Source of the DNA: Cristatella mucedo
Taxonomy: Eukaryota > Bryozoa > Phylactolaemata > Cristatellidae
Length of the DNA: 64,000 bases
Reading direction: 5' to 3'
Assembly: GCA_009760855.2 (NCBI GenBank)
Contig: WPIO01000004.1
Span: 13,737,501 to 13,801,500 of the forward strand
How positions within the stretch are numbered: position 1 is the first letter of the stretch; every line of letters starts with the position of its first letter. The notes under the pieces are model-generated. The model searched no databases, had not been told where the DNA came from, and saw only the letters and a list, made by a program, of their open reading frames with translations. Positions 34,601-44,379 of this stretch are shown here, piece after piece. A program made the translations under genes and the position numbers.

Positions 34601-34829
34601 CGGCCCGTAGTCGTGCGCGGCATTGCAGTCGAGCGCGCCCTCTAGTAGACCCGCAGGATCTAACTGCCTAAAACTGCTTCGGTGCTACACTCGTCAGGTA
34701 CTCGACAACGCGTTGAGTAATCAGAGCGTCGACGCGGGCAACCGCGGAGACGTTCTCAACTTGGGTAAAGAAGACGCTCAGGGCCAGAAGCAGCAGCCTC
34801 GAAGCGGAGGGTGCTGCGGAGGAAAGTAG
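25483..34829 (+). CDS. Rab32/38-family small GTPase, five exons (start unresolved)
   Basis: This is a membrane-trafficking GTPase of the Rab32 subfamily, which in animals acts in biogenesis of lysosome-related organelles and mitochondria-associated membranes. CDS exons: 25483(?)-25647, 26812-26890, 27126-27307, 33594-33737, 34698-34829. All are GT-AG with matching phase. Motifs in order: P-loop GELGTGKTS, switch I HYRATIGVDFALKV, switch II WDIAGQERFGNMTRVYY (the IAGQE form is the Rab32-subfamily signature), base-recognition NKCD spanning the exon 3/4 junction, and TSAKE. The C-terminus ends GGCCGGK, a CCXXX-type prenylation site. About 200 residues are supported. No ATG directly precedes the G domain: an in-frame ATG at 25435 is followed by an in-frame TAG at 25480. 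Intron 3 (6.3 kb) holds a nested transposon stack. No other broken exon was seen. Confidence 0.92.
26105..26260 (+). mobile_element. tRNA-derived SINE, family A (in Rab32 intron 1)
   Basis: The head has TTTGGCCAAGTGGTTAAGGTGC (A-box-like) and GTGGGCTCAAGCC (B-box-like). The end, ACAGAGATTGAGATCTCTCAGGGCGTGATGCAAA, is the tail shared with family 1 LINEs. An 18-bp insertion-like stretch separates the two boxes. Confidence 0.65.
26812..26890 (+). CDS. Rab32 exon 2 (switch I to switch II)
   Basis: It encodes IGVDFALKVINWDSGTVIRL and LWDIAG. It enters at phase 0 after GATCAG and leaves at phase 1 before GTAAGG. Confidence 0.93.
27126..27307 (+). CDS. Rab32 exon 3 (switch II, base recognition)
   Basis: Acceptor TTATGCAG. 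It encodes QERFGNMTRVYYKEAVGCF, then VHLPNGDNIPCVLLANK. The NK of the NKxD motif is at its end. Donor AAG followed by GTAAGA, phase 0. Confidence 0.95.
27850..27993 (-). mobile_element. LINE relic, family 1, tail (left part, split by Tigger)
   Basis: A diverged minus-strand 3-prime UTR (TTTGTATAGC, CTTTCTAGGCATTTTAC, TAGGGATAGCATG). The same UTR resumes at 32288 (CCAGTGTCAGCACGCATAAGCAC), where the undisrupted copy near 14000 reads on directly. A Tigger transposon therefore inserted here. Confidence 0.7.
28353..29823 (-). pseudogene. Tigger transposase pseudogene
   Basis: In order on the minus strand: a central helical part (29584-29823, KKQLLTEDTPAEAARI), catalytic block 1 (29333-29587, FNCDEAGLFWMKMPRRSHI), block 2 (28966-29205, FFLDWVNLVF... 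LLVQDNAPAQ... PMD), IPSAWKKLWPEVV (28613-28897), and the acidic C-terminus (28353-28709, SEELTKEELKELQTQQH). Several frame changes are needed to read through. It was presumably inactivated before or by the LINE insertion. Confidence 0.8.
29850..32200 (+). mobile_element. LINE, family 2 (CR1/L2-like), inside Tigger
   Basis: A 5-prime-truncated non-LTR retrotransposon on the plus strand. The region before the RT (29940-30990) is broken into short frames. 31002-32255 is a long frame with GVPQGSILG, FYTDDTQLYLSF (the YADD box reads YTDD), NDDKTELLLIG, ARNLGVVFDS and SRLDYCNSLLAGLP. The conserved LINE C-terminus follows (AELLHQFQPL, GPRLWNSLPQF). The 3-prime UTR is missing after CTTAGGCTGTGAGTGCG at about 32197, where Tigger sequence resumes. 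A tandem TTCTGCTTCAGTACGGTGCAGA duplication sits at 29860-29900. Confidence 0.8.
32288..32395 (-). mobile_element. LINE relic, family 1 (right part, split by Tigger)
   Basis: Continues the UTR broken at 27993: CCAGTGTCAGCACGCATAAGCACAC, then AACAAATGCTGCGGGGAACGCATGAGTTTTTAGCTTCC, the usual family 1 sequence. Confidence 0.7.
32396..33370. other. Intronic sequence, nothing recognised
   Basis: Part of Rab32 intron 3 outside the transposon stack. Only short open frames. Confidence 0.4.
33375..33455 (+). repeat. LINE family 1 tail fragment
   Basis: AAATGTAAAGCGCCTAGCAAGAGACTGAGTTCTCTAGGGGCGCTTTATCAAGTG followed by (ATT)n. A clean copy of the shared 3-prime tail just upstream of Rab32 exon 4. 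Confidence 0.75.
33594..33737 (+). CDS. Rab32 exon 4
   Basis: Acceptor ACTCCCAG. It starts with CDQ, completing NKCD, and encodes GFAGWFETSAKESINIDEA and RFLVTK. FAGWFETSAK is the conserved SAK block of the Rab32 subfamily. Donor AAG followed by GTAAGT. Phase 0 at both ends. Confidence 0.93.
34698..34829 (+). CDS. Rab32 exon 5 (hypervariable tail and prenylation site)
   Basis: Acceptor CACTCGTCAG. It encodes VLDNALSNQSVD, a Gln/Lys-rich hypervariable stretch, and SGGCCGGK followed by TAG. The two adjacent cysteines fit double geranylgeranylation. Vertebrate Rab32 ends at the CC pair, so the three extra residues are a difference. Confidence 0.85.
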   Translation, partial: VLDNALSNQSVDAGNRGDVLNLGKEDAQGQKQQPRSGGCCGGK

Positions 34830-35351
34830 CATTCGCCGCCGCCGGCGTCGCCGCCGGCGTCGCCGGCGGCGGCGGAGCAGCCGGTGACGCCACGTCGGAC
34901 AGCGGAGACAGCTGGCGCCTCAGCTGCCGCCGCCGCCGCCGCCGCCGGGCGGTGCGCTAGAGCTCCGCCAGCCGAGCTCTCGCAGGACGCGGTGCATGCG
35001 TATGCGGAGACGTCTCGAGCCGCTTCTCCTTCGGCAGCGGCGGCGGCCGTACGTGCTCTGTCCGCTACTCGGAGCGAGCCGATCGGGTCGATCAACCCTT
35101 ACCGGAACCTGAAACGGAAGAGTTTTCCAAGCGACGGTCCGCCGTGCCTACGCCGTGCACCTTCACAAAAGCGAGCCGCCGGAGCGAGTCGTTAACGCTC
35201 AAGACACTTGTCAAGACGCCTGCTCTGCTCGGCCTCCTATGCCCCCTCGCCGCCCGCCCGCGCCCGCCACGTCTTGCCCGTGCGCGGCCGGCCGGCGCGG
35301 AGCCGTGAGCGCCATTCGCTACTGGCGACGGGGGGGGGGGCAGAGCGAGGC

Positions 35352-35382
<31 letters not shown>

Positions 35383-36245
35383 TTGGTAATTCGCTGTAGC
35401 GAGTAGCTCGGTGCGGCATCCCCAATGAACTGCTTTCGACCCACGCGTCGCGTTGGAAGTAAGCTTCGCAAAGCTCCGAATGTCGTTCGCGTATTGCAGA
35501 CAACTGTGCTTTGAGTTCCTCCAAAAAATGTCGCGCCATTTCGCAGGCATTGCGCTTCTCTAAAGCAAACGGCCTGGAAAGGCATAGCCCAGCGCTGTGC
35601 AATTCTCTTGCCGCCCTAAGAATTAAGCTTCGAAAAGCTTCGATAGCTGTTGCTAATTACATATAACAGCATTGCGAGTATACTCTCAGACTATACGCTC
35701 TTGCGTTTTCGCGTCTCCGATAAACGAGTTGGAGATCGCCGGCCCAGCCGCCGGCATACTGGGATCGACTACAGACGACTACCGAATCCCCAAATGCTAG
35801 TTTTAAATCATTGTTCTACTTCGGCTGTACAGCTTCCGACGGTGGCAGGAAGGGACGTAGCCAGGGATATCCTTTCGGCCCGCCCCTACCCCGATGATGA
35901 CCTAGGCACATGTCTGTCAAAACTTCGCTTTGTGAACGTGGAAAAGTATCACTACGGTCTTGCTGCCTTTTTAAAACTGTACACGTTTGCAATGCCCCGC
36001 TATTTAATTCGAACGGTGCAAAGTAATATTCAAAAGTCTGGCGCAGTGCATTTTTTTCGGTTGATTGAAAAACGCTTGATAAAAAAAGATAAAACCGCTG
36101 CAAGCGCAGCGAGCGTGCAAGAAAAGAGGCGCACCGTCGACGTCGACCTATGCTTTCTACTATGCTGCGAGAGCTGCGAGACCACGACGACGTTTGAGCC
36201 AAGGTTCACCGGGTCTAGCGGCCCAGCGGCCCGATCCTCGCAGGT
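34830..36245. other. Rab32 3-prime flank, nothing else recognised
   Basis: GC-rich with (GCC)n near 34926-34945 and a poly-G/(GA)n tract at 35330-35383. Presumably the 3-prime UTR and beyond. No clear polyadenylation signal was identified. Long open frames in several phases are low complexity. Confidence 0.45.
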
Positions 36246-36247
36246 TG

Positions 36248-37290
36248 CTCGTAGTTTTAAAAATGATATTTGTACAGCGCCCTAAGAGAACTTAAAATCT
36301 TTTTGGGCCACAATATACATCCTGTAAAAAAAAGTATCTCCAGCTGGTTAGTGGCAGCCAGCATGCATAAGCACACAAAGGACGAATCTCATAGACCCAC
36401 TAAATGCGGTATGAACCAGTGATAAACGGATTCGTCTTTAGCTTATATTAAAATATCGTCGAGTCAGGGAATGATGTGACGTCAGTCGGAAGTGAGTTCT
36501 GGGCTATGTGAGCGTTCGAACTAAAGGAATGGCCTCCGAAGGATTTGAGTTTGGTTTCAGGTGCAGCTGAATGACTTGAGTTAGAAGAGTAGAAGGTGCG
36601 TTTGCTATTCTCACTGGGGAATAGTTCCCGATAAGTTCTCGCTGGAGCGAGAGAATGAGGAGACCTAAGACTGAGTGGCAATCTCCTGAAGTCGATAGGC
36701 TGCTTGATTGGGAGCCAGTGCAAGTCGGTGAGAAGCTCGGTGTGACGTGACAATGTCGATGCTCACAACAAACAAGCATGGCAACAGATGTGTTGCCATA
36801 CTTGTCTGATCAACTTAATGATGATCAACTTGAAGAGCCTTATTGCACAGGCCACAGGAGCTGTGTGGAGTGAGTTACAGAGGTCAATGCTGAATGTCAC
36901 AAACACCTGGCCCAACTTGGATGTAGTATCTGTCTAAGCAGGCCTGAATTTTCACCATCTAACGAAAATAATAGTAGGCAGACTTGACTGTGGAGCTGTT
37001 ATGGTCTAGTGAAAGGTCACTTCAGAAGAGGGCACCCAGATTTCATGCAGAGGATATTGAAGATATGCCGGCCGAACCCATTTTGAGTAATAGATTTTCC
37101 AATAACTAGGTTTACCCATAACCAGAACGTTGGCTTTTTTGCCGTTTAATTAGAGAAAGTTTGCTCCATTAAGCGCACATGTCTGCGTTACATGCAGCAA
37201 GGGATTTAAGAGAGTTTGACATGCTAGAGGGCAGGGAAAGATCAAAGCAAAGATGCAGCTGTGGGTCACCTGCAAAAAAATAAAAGCCCA
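36248..37290 (-). mobile_element. LINE relic, family 1
   Basis: Minus-strand 3-prime tail at 36255-36325, then UTR words, then ORF2 C-terminus. It encodes TELLTDLHWLPIKQPIDF, RELFPSENS and KLKSFGGHSFSSNA, and RT fragments near 37000-37260. 5-prime truncated near 37290, where a hAT relic begins. Confidence 0.75.
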
Positions 37291-37294
37291 CTGT

Positions 37295-39008
37295 ATGCGA
37301 AATTCTGCCTACAGATAAACGGGCAGGGTTTTGTCACTCTCGGCTCCATCCTGCAGAAGAACTTCCTCTGTCACATGTCAGTGTCAGCTGCCAACTCCCT
37401 TCTCTTTCATAGCAGCAGTTTAACCAAAAAAGCCTCCGGGCCTTCCGCAGTATCCATTACGGTGATTCTAGGACGCTGAACCGCAAGATTCACCTCATTA
37501 ATATTGCTATCCCTGAAGTAGGTCAAGCTGTGAATGAACTCGTCACTTTCAAACAGTTCTGATAATGCACTCTCTATTTCTCTCTCAAAATGAAACTTCT
37601 GCTCGAAGTTCAATCAAGCGCCCCGAGAATCTCGTCATCTGGAAAACCAGCAGCAGACTTCTGTGCAGCGGTACAGAGAGCGGTACTTCATATTGTGCTT
37701 CCATTTCTCGACCGACCCTCACGAAAACGCGATGTCTCTCTCTCTCTCCTTCTCACAGGCCCTAATGAAGTCGACCACCTTCGCACAAGTAGACATGACT
37801 TTCTTCGAAATTTCCGTCGCAGTCTTTTATTACAATGCCGCACGTTGGTGTAGGCATCTCAATGGTTCTCGTTCTGGCGACCCGACGATGCTTCTTCCTT
37901 CACCAAAGCAGCGAAACCAGACTTGCCGCCGTCTTGTATTCACCGCGAAGACGCTGCTCCGCCTGTGCACAGCCAGAGCGCCGGGATTTTCCTTACAGTT
38001 ATTGTTTGCTTATTAGGAAAAATATTTACCCTTGCTAAGGTTTCGATGGCCTTGGCAGTTTTTAAAAGGAACGCACGAAATAGGATTTCTTCTTTGACGG
38101 CACCAGCATGCAGGATAACAGACGGAAACCATGAGATGGCTGCACTGAGAGACGACAGTAGCTTCGTATAGTTCATGTTCTGAACGGAAGTGCCATAGCT
38201 GCCAATTCCGGTGTAGGCAGCGGTCTGATTACTCCTTCATTTCTTTCAATGGAAAACAAGCCGAGAAGTCAAAGCAGACGACATTGTGTGTGCTATCTGA
38301 TCGTGTCAGTATCATTCCTTGCAATCTTACGTGTTTACGGGATTTCTTTGGCAACCAAACGTTACGCACATAAATAATATCTTGGAATAGATTGACAATA
38401 ACGTAATAGGTAAATTCAGCGAATATGCGTGCATAATTTGTTTTTAAATTTTATGGACCTCCTGGAGCCCATCCGCAAAGGTACCCCAAGAGGTACATCG
38501 ACCTAAGATTAAGAGCACTTGTTTTATAGCTTGAAGGCGATCGATGACGCTAATGAACTTGGAGCAAGGAGATGGGCTGCTAAAGGCTGGTCGCTCGTGG
38601 GCTAAGACGCAGGTCGCATGCCTCGCTTGCAGATATTTCGTGGCGCTATTGTTTTGGAATGTGGATCGCGAGTTGACGTGAGGAAATAAAGCGAAGTACT
38701 TTGCACCTGTCTGTTTTTGATGATTCAGCTCGCGCATCTATAAAACACAAGCTGCCTTTGCAATTATTCATGTTGTTCCCAACATACGGGAACAGTTCCC
38801 TTTCGCCATTTCAATCAAAAACTACGAATGTGGAAGCAGTGCGCGGTTTTAGATATGCCGGCCCAAAAGGACGCAGAGCTGAAGAAGAAGAGGAGGAGAG
38901 CCCGACACTCGTGTTGGGCCTCGTGTTGGAGCAGCTTCCCTTTCCGCCTTCTGCTGCCTCAACTTCCGTCGGCGATCGAATAGGACACGGGCAGTCCACA
39001 TAGGACAC
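37295..39008 (-). pseudogene. hAT-like transposase relic (ZBED5/GTF2IRD2-like type)
   Basis: Minus-strand fragments in broken frames. 37407-37613 encodes FEREIESALSELFESDEFIHS and INEVNLAVQ, the block common to domesticated ZBED/GTF2IRD2-like hAT transposases (family form: FHSLTYL.D.. INELNL.LQG). 37650-37830 encodes MSTCAKVVDFIRA and, in another frame, LYRCTEVCCWFSR, like the family TEVRWLSRG. An N-terminal segment may lie at 38444-39008. Many stops are present. Recognition rests on short motifs. Confidence 0.55.
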
Positions 39009-39111
39009 TTGAAAGGGAAGCTGCTGCGCTCAGAGCTCTCCAGTCCAGCTCAACTTAGCTCCAAACGGATGATTTTCGCGCTTACAGCTTGGCGACACTA
39101 GTCTGCAGCCG

Positions 39112-39250
39112 TCTGTGGACTGGTTTGACCCAGTGGTTAGTTGCTCGCCTCAGCCAAGACGTCCGAAGTCTCGAGGGGTCGAGCCTAGAGGCAGATGCAA
39201 AGCGCCTAAATAGAGATTGAGTTCTCTTTGGGAGCCATACAAATGACTTG
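39112..39250 (+). mobile_element. tRNA-derived SINE, family A
   Basis: The head has GGTTTGACCCAGTGGTTAGTTGCTCGCC and GAGGGGTCGAGCC. The tail is GCAAAGCGCCTAAATAGAGATTGAGTTCTCTTTGGGAGCCATACAAATG, the LINE family 1 tail. This is the clearest example of the tRNA-head plus LINE-tail structure. Confidence 0.75.
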
Positions 39251-39289
39251 GAATCTAATTACAGTATTTGGAGATTTCAACATCCTTTT

Positions 39290-39655
39290 GGCAGACATTG
39301 CTTAGCTAGTTGCCCTGTCTTCTTAAGGCGCTTACTATTGGTGCAAGACTCTTCAACCAGGCTTGTCTGTCATGAATGTCGTAGTTGCTTCATTGTACCA
39401 ATTTTCACCGATCTACACTGGTTCCCTGTCAAGCAGCGCTCTGACTTCAAAATATTGTCGCTCACTTTTAAGTCTCTTCATTCTCGTACTCGCTCTACCC
39501 TTCCAATCCAAACTACTCCCAAGCAGACTAGACATCGCGCCACCCGCTCTTCTGACTCAAGTCGTTTACCAGTGCCTCAAAACAACCTCAAATCCTGCAT
39601 AGACCATTCGCTTTCAGTTCATATGCTCTTGAAGTTTAGAACTCACTTCGACTAA
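39290..39655 (+). mobile_element. LINE relic, family 1 (C-terminal ORF2 fragment)
   Basis: Plus strand. It encodes SSTRLVCHECRSC, TDLHWFPVKQRSDFKIL and LPVPQNNLKSCIDHSLS, the family 1 C-terminus (compare ITPLLADLHWLPVKQRIDFKV at 59901-60000). It joins a family 2 copy without a tail at about 39655. Confidence 0.75.
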
Positions 39656-40300
39656 CTTGGCTCCTTCATATATAGCTGAACTGCTGCACCAGTTTCAGCC
39701 ACCTCGCGCCCTCAGGTCATCTGCGATGGCACACTAGGTAAGGCGGTTGCTTTCACGGCCTCGGTCCCGAGGTCGTGGGTTCGATTCCTGCGGTGGGGCG
39801 ATCCTTTATTGCCACTGCAAGCGGTGGTGATAGCCGTAAAGGCTCTTCTGTCGCTATAAAAAATGAGGCTGTTTAATCAGCTAGGATTTATTTATTTATT
39901 TATCTACGGACAATAACTTAGCTGCTCATCTGTACGCTTACAGAGCGTTGACGATAGAAGCTTTTGCTCTGCAGGTCTTAGACTGTGGAACTCATTTCCA
40001 CAATTCTTACGCAAATACATAATCTACTCTCCTGCTGCCGACTACGGTGCATCCTTTTCAGCGGTCCTGAGCTGCTACTTCCACGCTACTCACTACATCG
40101 ACTGCTCACCTGACTCAGCGATCCTTCAAACTTTTTCTTTGATGTGTGAGAAGAATTCTGCTGGCTGCTGCCTACCGCATGCCTACCGAAAGTAGCGTAG
40201 GCTTTGAGTGAGCTATAGAAAACTGTCCTGCGTAACACCCACGTGGTCTCTGAAGCTACACTGTGGAGTTACAGACGTAGACACATTATATTACACTTGG
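39656..40300 (+). mobile_element. LINE relic, family 2, 3-prime end, split by a SINE
   Basis: It starts at TTGGCTCCTTCATATATAGCTGAACTGCTGCACCAG (AELLHQFQP codons), is interrupted by a family B SINE at 39722-39895, and resumes with ACAGAGCGTTGACGATAGAAGC to the (ACATT)-type tail near 40280. Confidence 0.75.
39722..39895 (+). mobile_element. tRNA-derived SINE, family B
   Basis: It runs from GATGGCACACTAGGTAAGGCGG to GAGGCTGTTTAATCAGCTAGG with a (TTTA)n tail. The B box GGGTTCGATTCCTGC is near-consensus. Inserted in a family 2 LINE. Confidence 0.85.
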
Positions 40301-40364
40301 TGCTTATGCGAGCTGACAAGATATATGTTATCGCTATCCATATTGAGACGCTTCATTTACCCCA

Positions 40365-40440
40365 TATGTAAAGTGCCTAGAAAAAAATGGTCTGTTATTG
40401 CGCTATACAAATGTCTTATTAATAACAATAATAATAATGC
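40365..40440 (+). repeat. LINE family 1 tail fragment (plus)
   Basis: ATATGTAAAGTGCCTAGAAA... to GCGCTATACAAATGTCTTATTAATAAC. It ends in an ATT/AAT run that is shared with the opposing minus-strand copy at 40427. Confidence 0.7.
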
Positions 40441-40975
40441 ACTTGATAAAGCACCTCAGAGAACTCAATCTCTTTCTAGGCGCTTTACATTTGCTGTAAA
40501 GGGAAACGCGATTGAATGGTGAGTAATATCATGCTTGATAAACAACATGAATAACAATGTTAGGGGTGACATGCACAGGGTCAGCATGCAAGTGTGGTTA
40601 GTGGCAGCATGCACAGTGTCAGCACGCATAAACACATGAAGGACGAATCACAGGGACCCACTAAATGCTGCCCTAAATAGGTGTACGAAAAGCGGGTGGT
40701 ACAGTGCTTGACCTGGTGGGGGAGTAGATCTGAGAGATAGGCTGGAGCCAAAGAATGAAGGGACCTATAAGTGAGTGACAAAACCTTGAAGTTGATGCGT
40801 TGCTTGACTGGGAGCAAGTGCAGGTCAGCGAGAAGTGGTGTAATGTGGCAACTGCGACGTTCACGACAGACAAGCCTAGCTGCAGAGTTTGGCACCGGCT
40901 GTAAGCGCTTGATTGCACATGCTGGTAGGCCAGCAGTCTCTCGCCTAATTCCCCTATGCTGTATGATGAATATGC
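40427..40975 (-). mobile_element. LINE relic, family 1, 3-prime end
   Basis: Minus-strand. The tail is CACTTGATAAAGCACCTCAGAGAACTCAATCTCTTTCTAGGCGCTTTACA, followed by UTR and ORF2 C-terminal codons (SAARLVCRERRSC, LADLHLLPVKQRINFKV, PAYLSDLLPHQ). 5-prime truncated near 40975. Part of the UTR is duplicated (GGTTAGTGGCAGCATGCACAG). Confidence 0.8.
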
Positions 40976-41107
40976 ACTTGCCGCCTTGGCCCTGTGACAG
41001 TTATTGTTGTGAAAGTTATGTTGTTGTGACGAAGTATTGTTATTACTAATGTTACTATCATATATTGCTTTGGCAAAAGCAACTTTTCCTAACCTGGGGA
41101 TTAAAGT

Positions 41108-41530
41108 CTACACTAACCTGTAGACATGCTTCCTGTACAGCTTTACAGCAATCGTAAATTTCCTCGTATGAGATTTAGTTCTCTTAAGACGCTGTAGTTT
41201 CTTATCTTTATTATTACATAACCTCATACATTTTAGCATTGCCTGAACTGCTGGCCAATGTAATTTCACCAAAATGTAGGACTCGCATGAGCTATCAGTA
41301 TCTGGAACATATCGAGCATGCTGCCATTTATTTTTCTTACCAAGTGCGAAATTACCGTGTTTTGCAATTTCTGAGGGCAATTTCTGGCTTCCGACAAAGA
41401 CGCCGTTTTTGGATACTATTTCGCAGCACTTTCTGAGTACTGCAGAGTAAGATGGATAAAAATCACCCCACTCTCTAAAGATGCATCTCAACAACCGTGT
41501 CAGGAATTTGGCAGCAATCATTAAGTGCAT
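41108..41530 (-). CDS. Unrecognised open frame (140 codons), doubtful
   Basis: Minus-strand frame with a Lys/Arg-rich C-terminal third and some aromatic content (REWGDFYPSYSAVL). No domain is recognised and no splice or promoter context was seen. It lies among LINE fragments and could be a fragment of another mobile element or a chance ORF. Confidence 0.2.
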   Translation of the reverse strand: MHLMIAAKFLTRLLRCIFREWGDFYPSYSAVLRKCCEIVSKNGVFVGSQKLPSEIAKHGNFALGKKNKWQHARYVPDTDSSCESYILVKLHWPAVQAMLKCMRLCNNKDKKLQRLKRTKSHTRKFTIAVKLYRKHVYRLV

Positions 41531-41599
41531 GCGAAACTAATAGCCTGACATGTTTCGAAACGATGTAAATGGACTAACCATTCAATCATGCTTCCTTTG

Positions 41600-41675
41600 C
41601 AGCATATGTAAAGCACCTATTAAGAGAAGAGTTTTTCTGAGGGCACTATACAAATGTATTCTTATTATTATATGG
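41600..41675 (+). repeat. LINE family 1 tail fragment
   Basis: GCATATGTAAAGCACCTATTAAGAGAAGAG, then GGGCACTATACAAATGTATTCTTATTATTATA. Plus-strand tail only. Confidence 0.7.
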
Positions 41676-43300
41676 GCGAGAGAAAAGAAAATCGCATAAC
41701 GGCATTTTCTGATAAGTATGGAGTCAAAAAGTTCTTTTGAATTATTTTCTAATTCTCTTGTAAGTTCTCCCAGTTTGCCAAGCGGGTGTGCACAATTGTG
41801 TGCTACCTCCTCATAATATCAACACAAACTTTTGAAGGCATGCGTATCCAGTGGCGGAGCCGGGGGGGGGCGGGGTGGGGCACATCTGCATTCCTCTCCA
41901 TGACTGGGCAGCGATCTGGGCCTATTCTATTCCTTAGCGCCCCCCCCCCGGACTGTCACCAATGTTGAGATTATGCCCTACTTCAACGACGATGAGCAAC
42001 GTTCGTGTCAAGTAATTATTATAATTGTTCGCGAGAATTTTTCATTAATTGCTGCTTTCCCCCACCCCCACCCACACACATGGAAATCTCGCCTAACATA
42101 CAAATCTTGCGGGTCTCACCTCTTCCCCTAGAAGGAAATCCTGTCACTACGGTTTTGACCTCTCGTTTGTTTGCAGAAACTTACACGGCAGCTATATACG
42201 GTTCTGCAGCCTAGTTTTTTCCAACAGGACGTAGTGGCCTAGTTTCTCGCTTCCGCTCGTATCGATGTCTTGCATAGTCTCGAACCAGGTACGTCTTGCC
42301 TACGTCGGAGTAGCTCGCAAAAATCGGCGGCTACAAGCCTTTAAAATTCTTAAGGCATTTTTTATGGATGCATTTTTTAAAGAGCGTAATGCTTGAAACC
42401 TCTGAAAATTCTTACTTTGTGCTCTGATAATGCCAACGAAAACTGTCAATCAAAAACCGCAAGCATGTCCGAACTCATTAGAAACTGCCGAACATGTTAA
42501 TTTTGGACGCCCACTAGGCTAACCGAGTTGGCAGCAAGCATATATGGCTTACTCATGAAATAGTACCTTGTGGTAGGTTTTGGCCTAAATTGTACATACT
42601 TATTTTATATATAATACTTGTGCTTGGATTTTTTTTATTCGCAGTTCGCAGTTTTTGCCAGCACAGCAAATAGCGTTGGGCATCAGCAGCCTGGCTATGT
42701 CTACAGGGGAATACATACTACACTAGACGATCGCACAGTGATGAACCCTTGTTTTTACCGTGCAATGTTGGTGTCGTTCCTGGAAGCGGCTAATTCATTA
42801 GCATCCATCCTCGAGAGCCAGCGTGCAGTTGCCGAGACACGCAAGACTCAGTTCTTGTGTCCGCATCGAACAATAAATCTCAGGCCACAAAATCCTGTGC
42901 TCATCAACTATCGACTCTAGCGTACAACATTTGCTTAATAATCGAATTTGAACGAATTTCCTAGGTAGGAGAACCGTAGATACGTAGCCCACATCACGGC
43001 AGGATAATCTTGACCTTTGTCACTTATCCTTATTGGGAACCGCTTCATGTCCGCAGCCAGCAAAGGCTAGGCTAAGACAGTATACAACGCTTAACTAAGC
43101 CTGCACTACACTTGTCATGGCCAGCAACGCCAGCAGAACAAGTCGTACTAACTCGGCGTCATCCGCATATCGTCGGCATATTAGTGCACGAAACGAGCTT
43201 TTAGCTCGGCGATGCGACTACCCATTTTATTTTATATGTCTAGTGCAGGTATATCTACCTCATCGACAATCCTGTAGTTAACGGTCGATCAGGCATGGTG
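41676..43300. other. Nothing recognised
   Basis: AT-rich sequence with runs of G and C near 41863 and 41940. Open frames do not exceed 100 codons and match no family. Confidence 0.4.
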
Positions 43301-43301
43301 A

Positions 43302-43478
43302 GCCATGGTGGCACACTAGGTAAGGCGGTTGCCTTCACGACCTCAGTCCGAGGTCGTGGGTTCGATTCCTGCGGTTGGCGATTCTATATCGCCACTGCAA
43401 GCGGTGGTGATAGCCGTCAAGGCTCTTCTGTCGCTATACAAAACGAGGCTGTTTAATCAGCTAGTATTTATTCATTTT
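43302..43478 (+). mobile_element. tRNA-derived SINE, family B
   Basis: Best-preserved copy: TGGTGGCACACTAGGTAAGGCGG, GTCGTGGGTTCGATTCCTGCGG, then GCCACTGCAAGCGGTGGTGATAGCCGTCAAGGCTCTTCTGTCGCTATACAAAACGAGGC, and a TTTATT-type tail. Confidence 0.85.
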
Positions 43479-44379
43479 ATTATTTATTGCAGAGGTAATG
43501 GAACTCATCTTTCCCCCTGAGATCCATTGAGCTGACTCTGTACTGATAGTAGTAACATTCGCATGACGTCACGTGGTAGTCAAATTCGGAGGCGCTTCGA
43601 CTCACTCACTTAAGTTCGATAGCCACAAGTGCGCCTACCGATGCTGCCTAGCACCAGTCTCCTTACGGTCCAGCACCAATCTGCTAACGGTACAGCACCG
43701 ATGAACTACACACAAGAGATATACTGAAAACGTCTGTCGCCACTTGTTTTCAGCCGTCGCCCGTAAATTGCTGTAGTCTCGCCGTACAAGATGAGAACTG
43801 CTATCTAGCCGGCTGCCAAGCCTAGGCGTCGACCGAGCAGATCCGCGTCCCGCAGCACCCTCCCCCTTCCCTCCCGTCTTCATGGTAAATCCCTCAACTT
43901 CCGCCCAATAGCCTTCGCTTGACTGCTTCAAAAACTTCGCAAACTGCTGCTTGAAAATGCACTTCGCTCATTTCACACAGCACTAATCAGAACTGCAATC
44001 CTATTTAACTACTCACCGTGCTCGTTTGGAGCGGAGCAGCCTTTTGTTCACTAGTCCCACCCATTCTATTAGAAATTGCTATATAGTGCCGGAAACCGGC
44101 GGATTAATCCTAAAATTCTCGAGTGAAGGATAAAGTCCGGAATTGTTCAGAGAGGCCAATCTCAGAAGGAACCCGTAGTTAAATCGAACGTTGGCGCAGT
44201 GTAGTCGCATCAGCCAGGCGCACCTCAACGTAGCGAATTTCACCCAGTCCACCGACTGCCTTTCCTATTGATTACAGAGAACTGAATAGTGGCAGACGGA
44301 CTCAACTCAAAAATTGAAACTTTCAAACCAAGCTAGCGTGTCCCGCCTGATTTTTTAGAGCCTATCACTCCACAGAATC
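43479..44379. other. Nothing recognised
   Basis: No conserved coding or repeat signal. A minus-strand frame at 43635-43931 has no family resemblance. Confidence 0.35.

Noticed and set aside
42618-42920. 100-codon plus-strand ORF
   Set aside because: No recognisable domain or splice context, and not longer than expected by chance in this DNA.
43302-43478. SINE head as a true tRNA gene
   Set aside because: A and B boxes are present, but no complete acceptor or anticodon stem pairs, and the unit recurs with a non-tRNA body.
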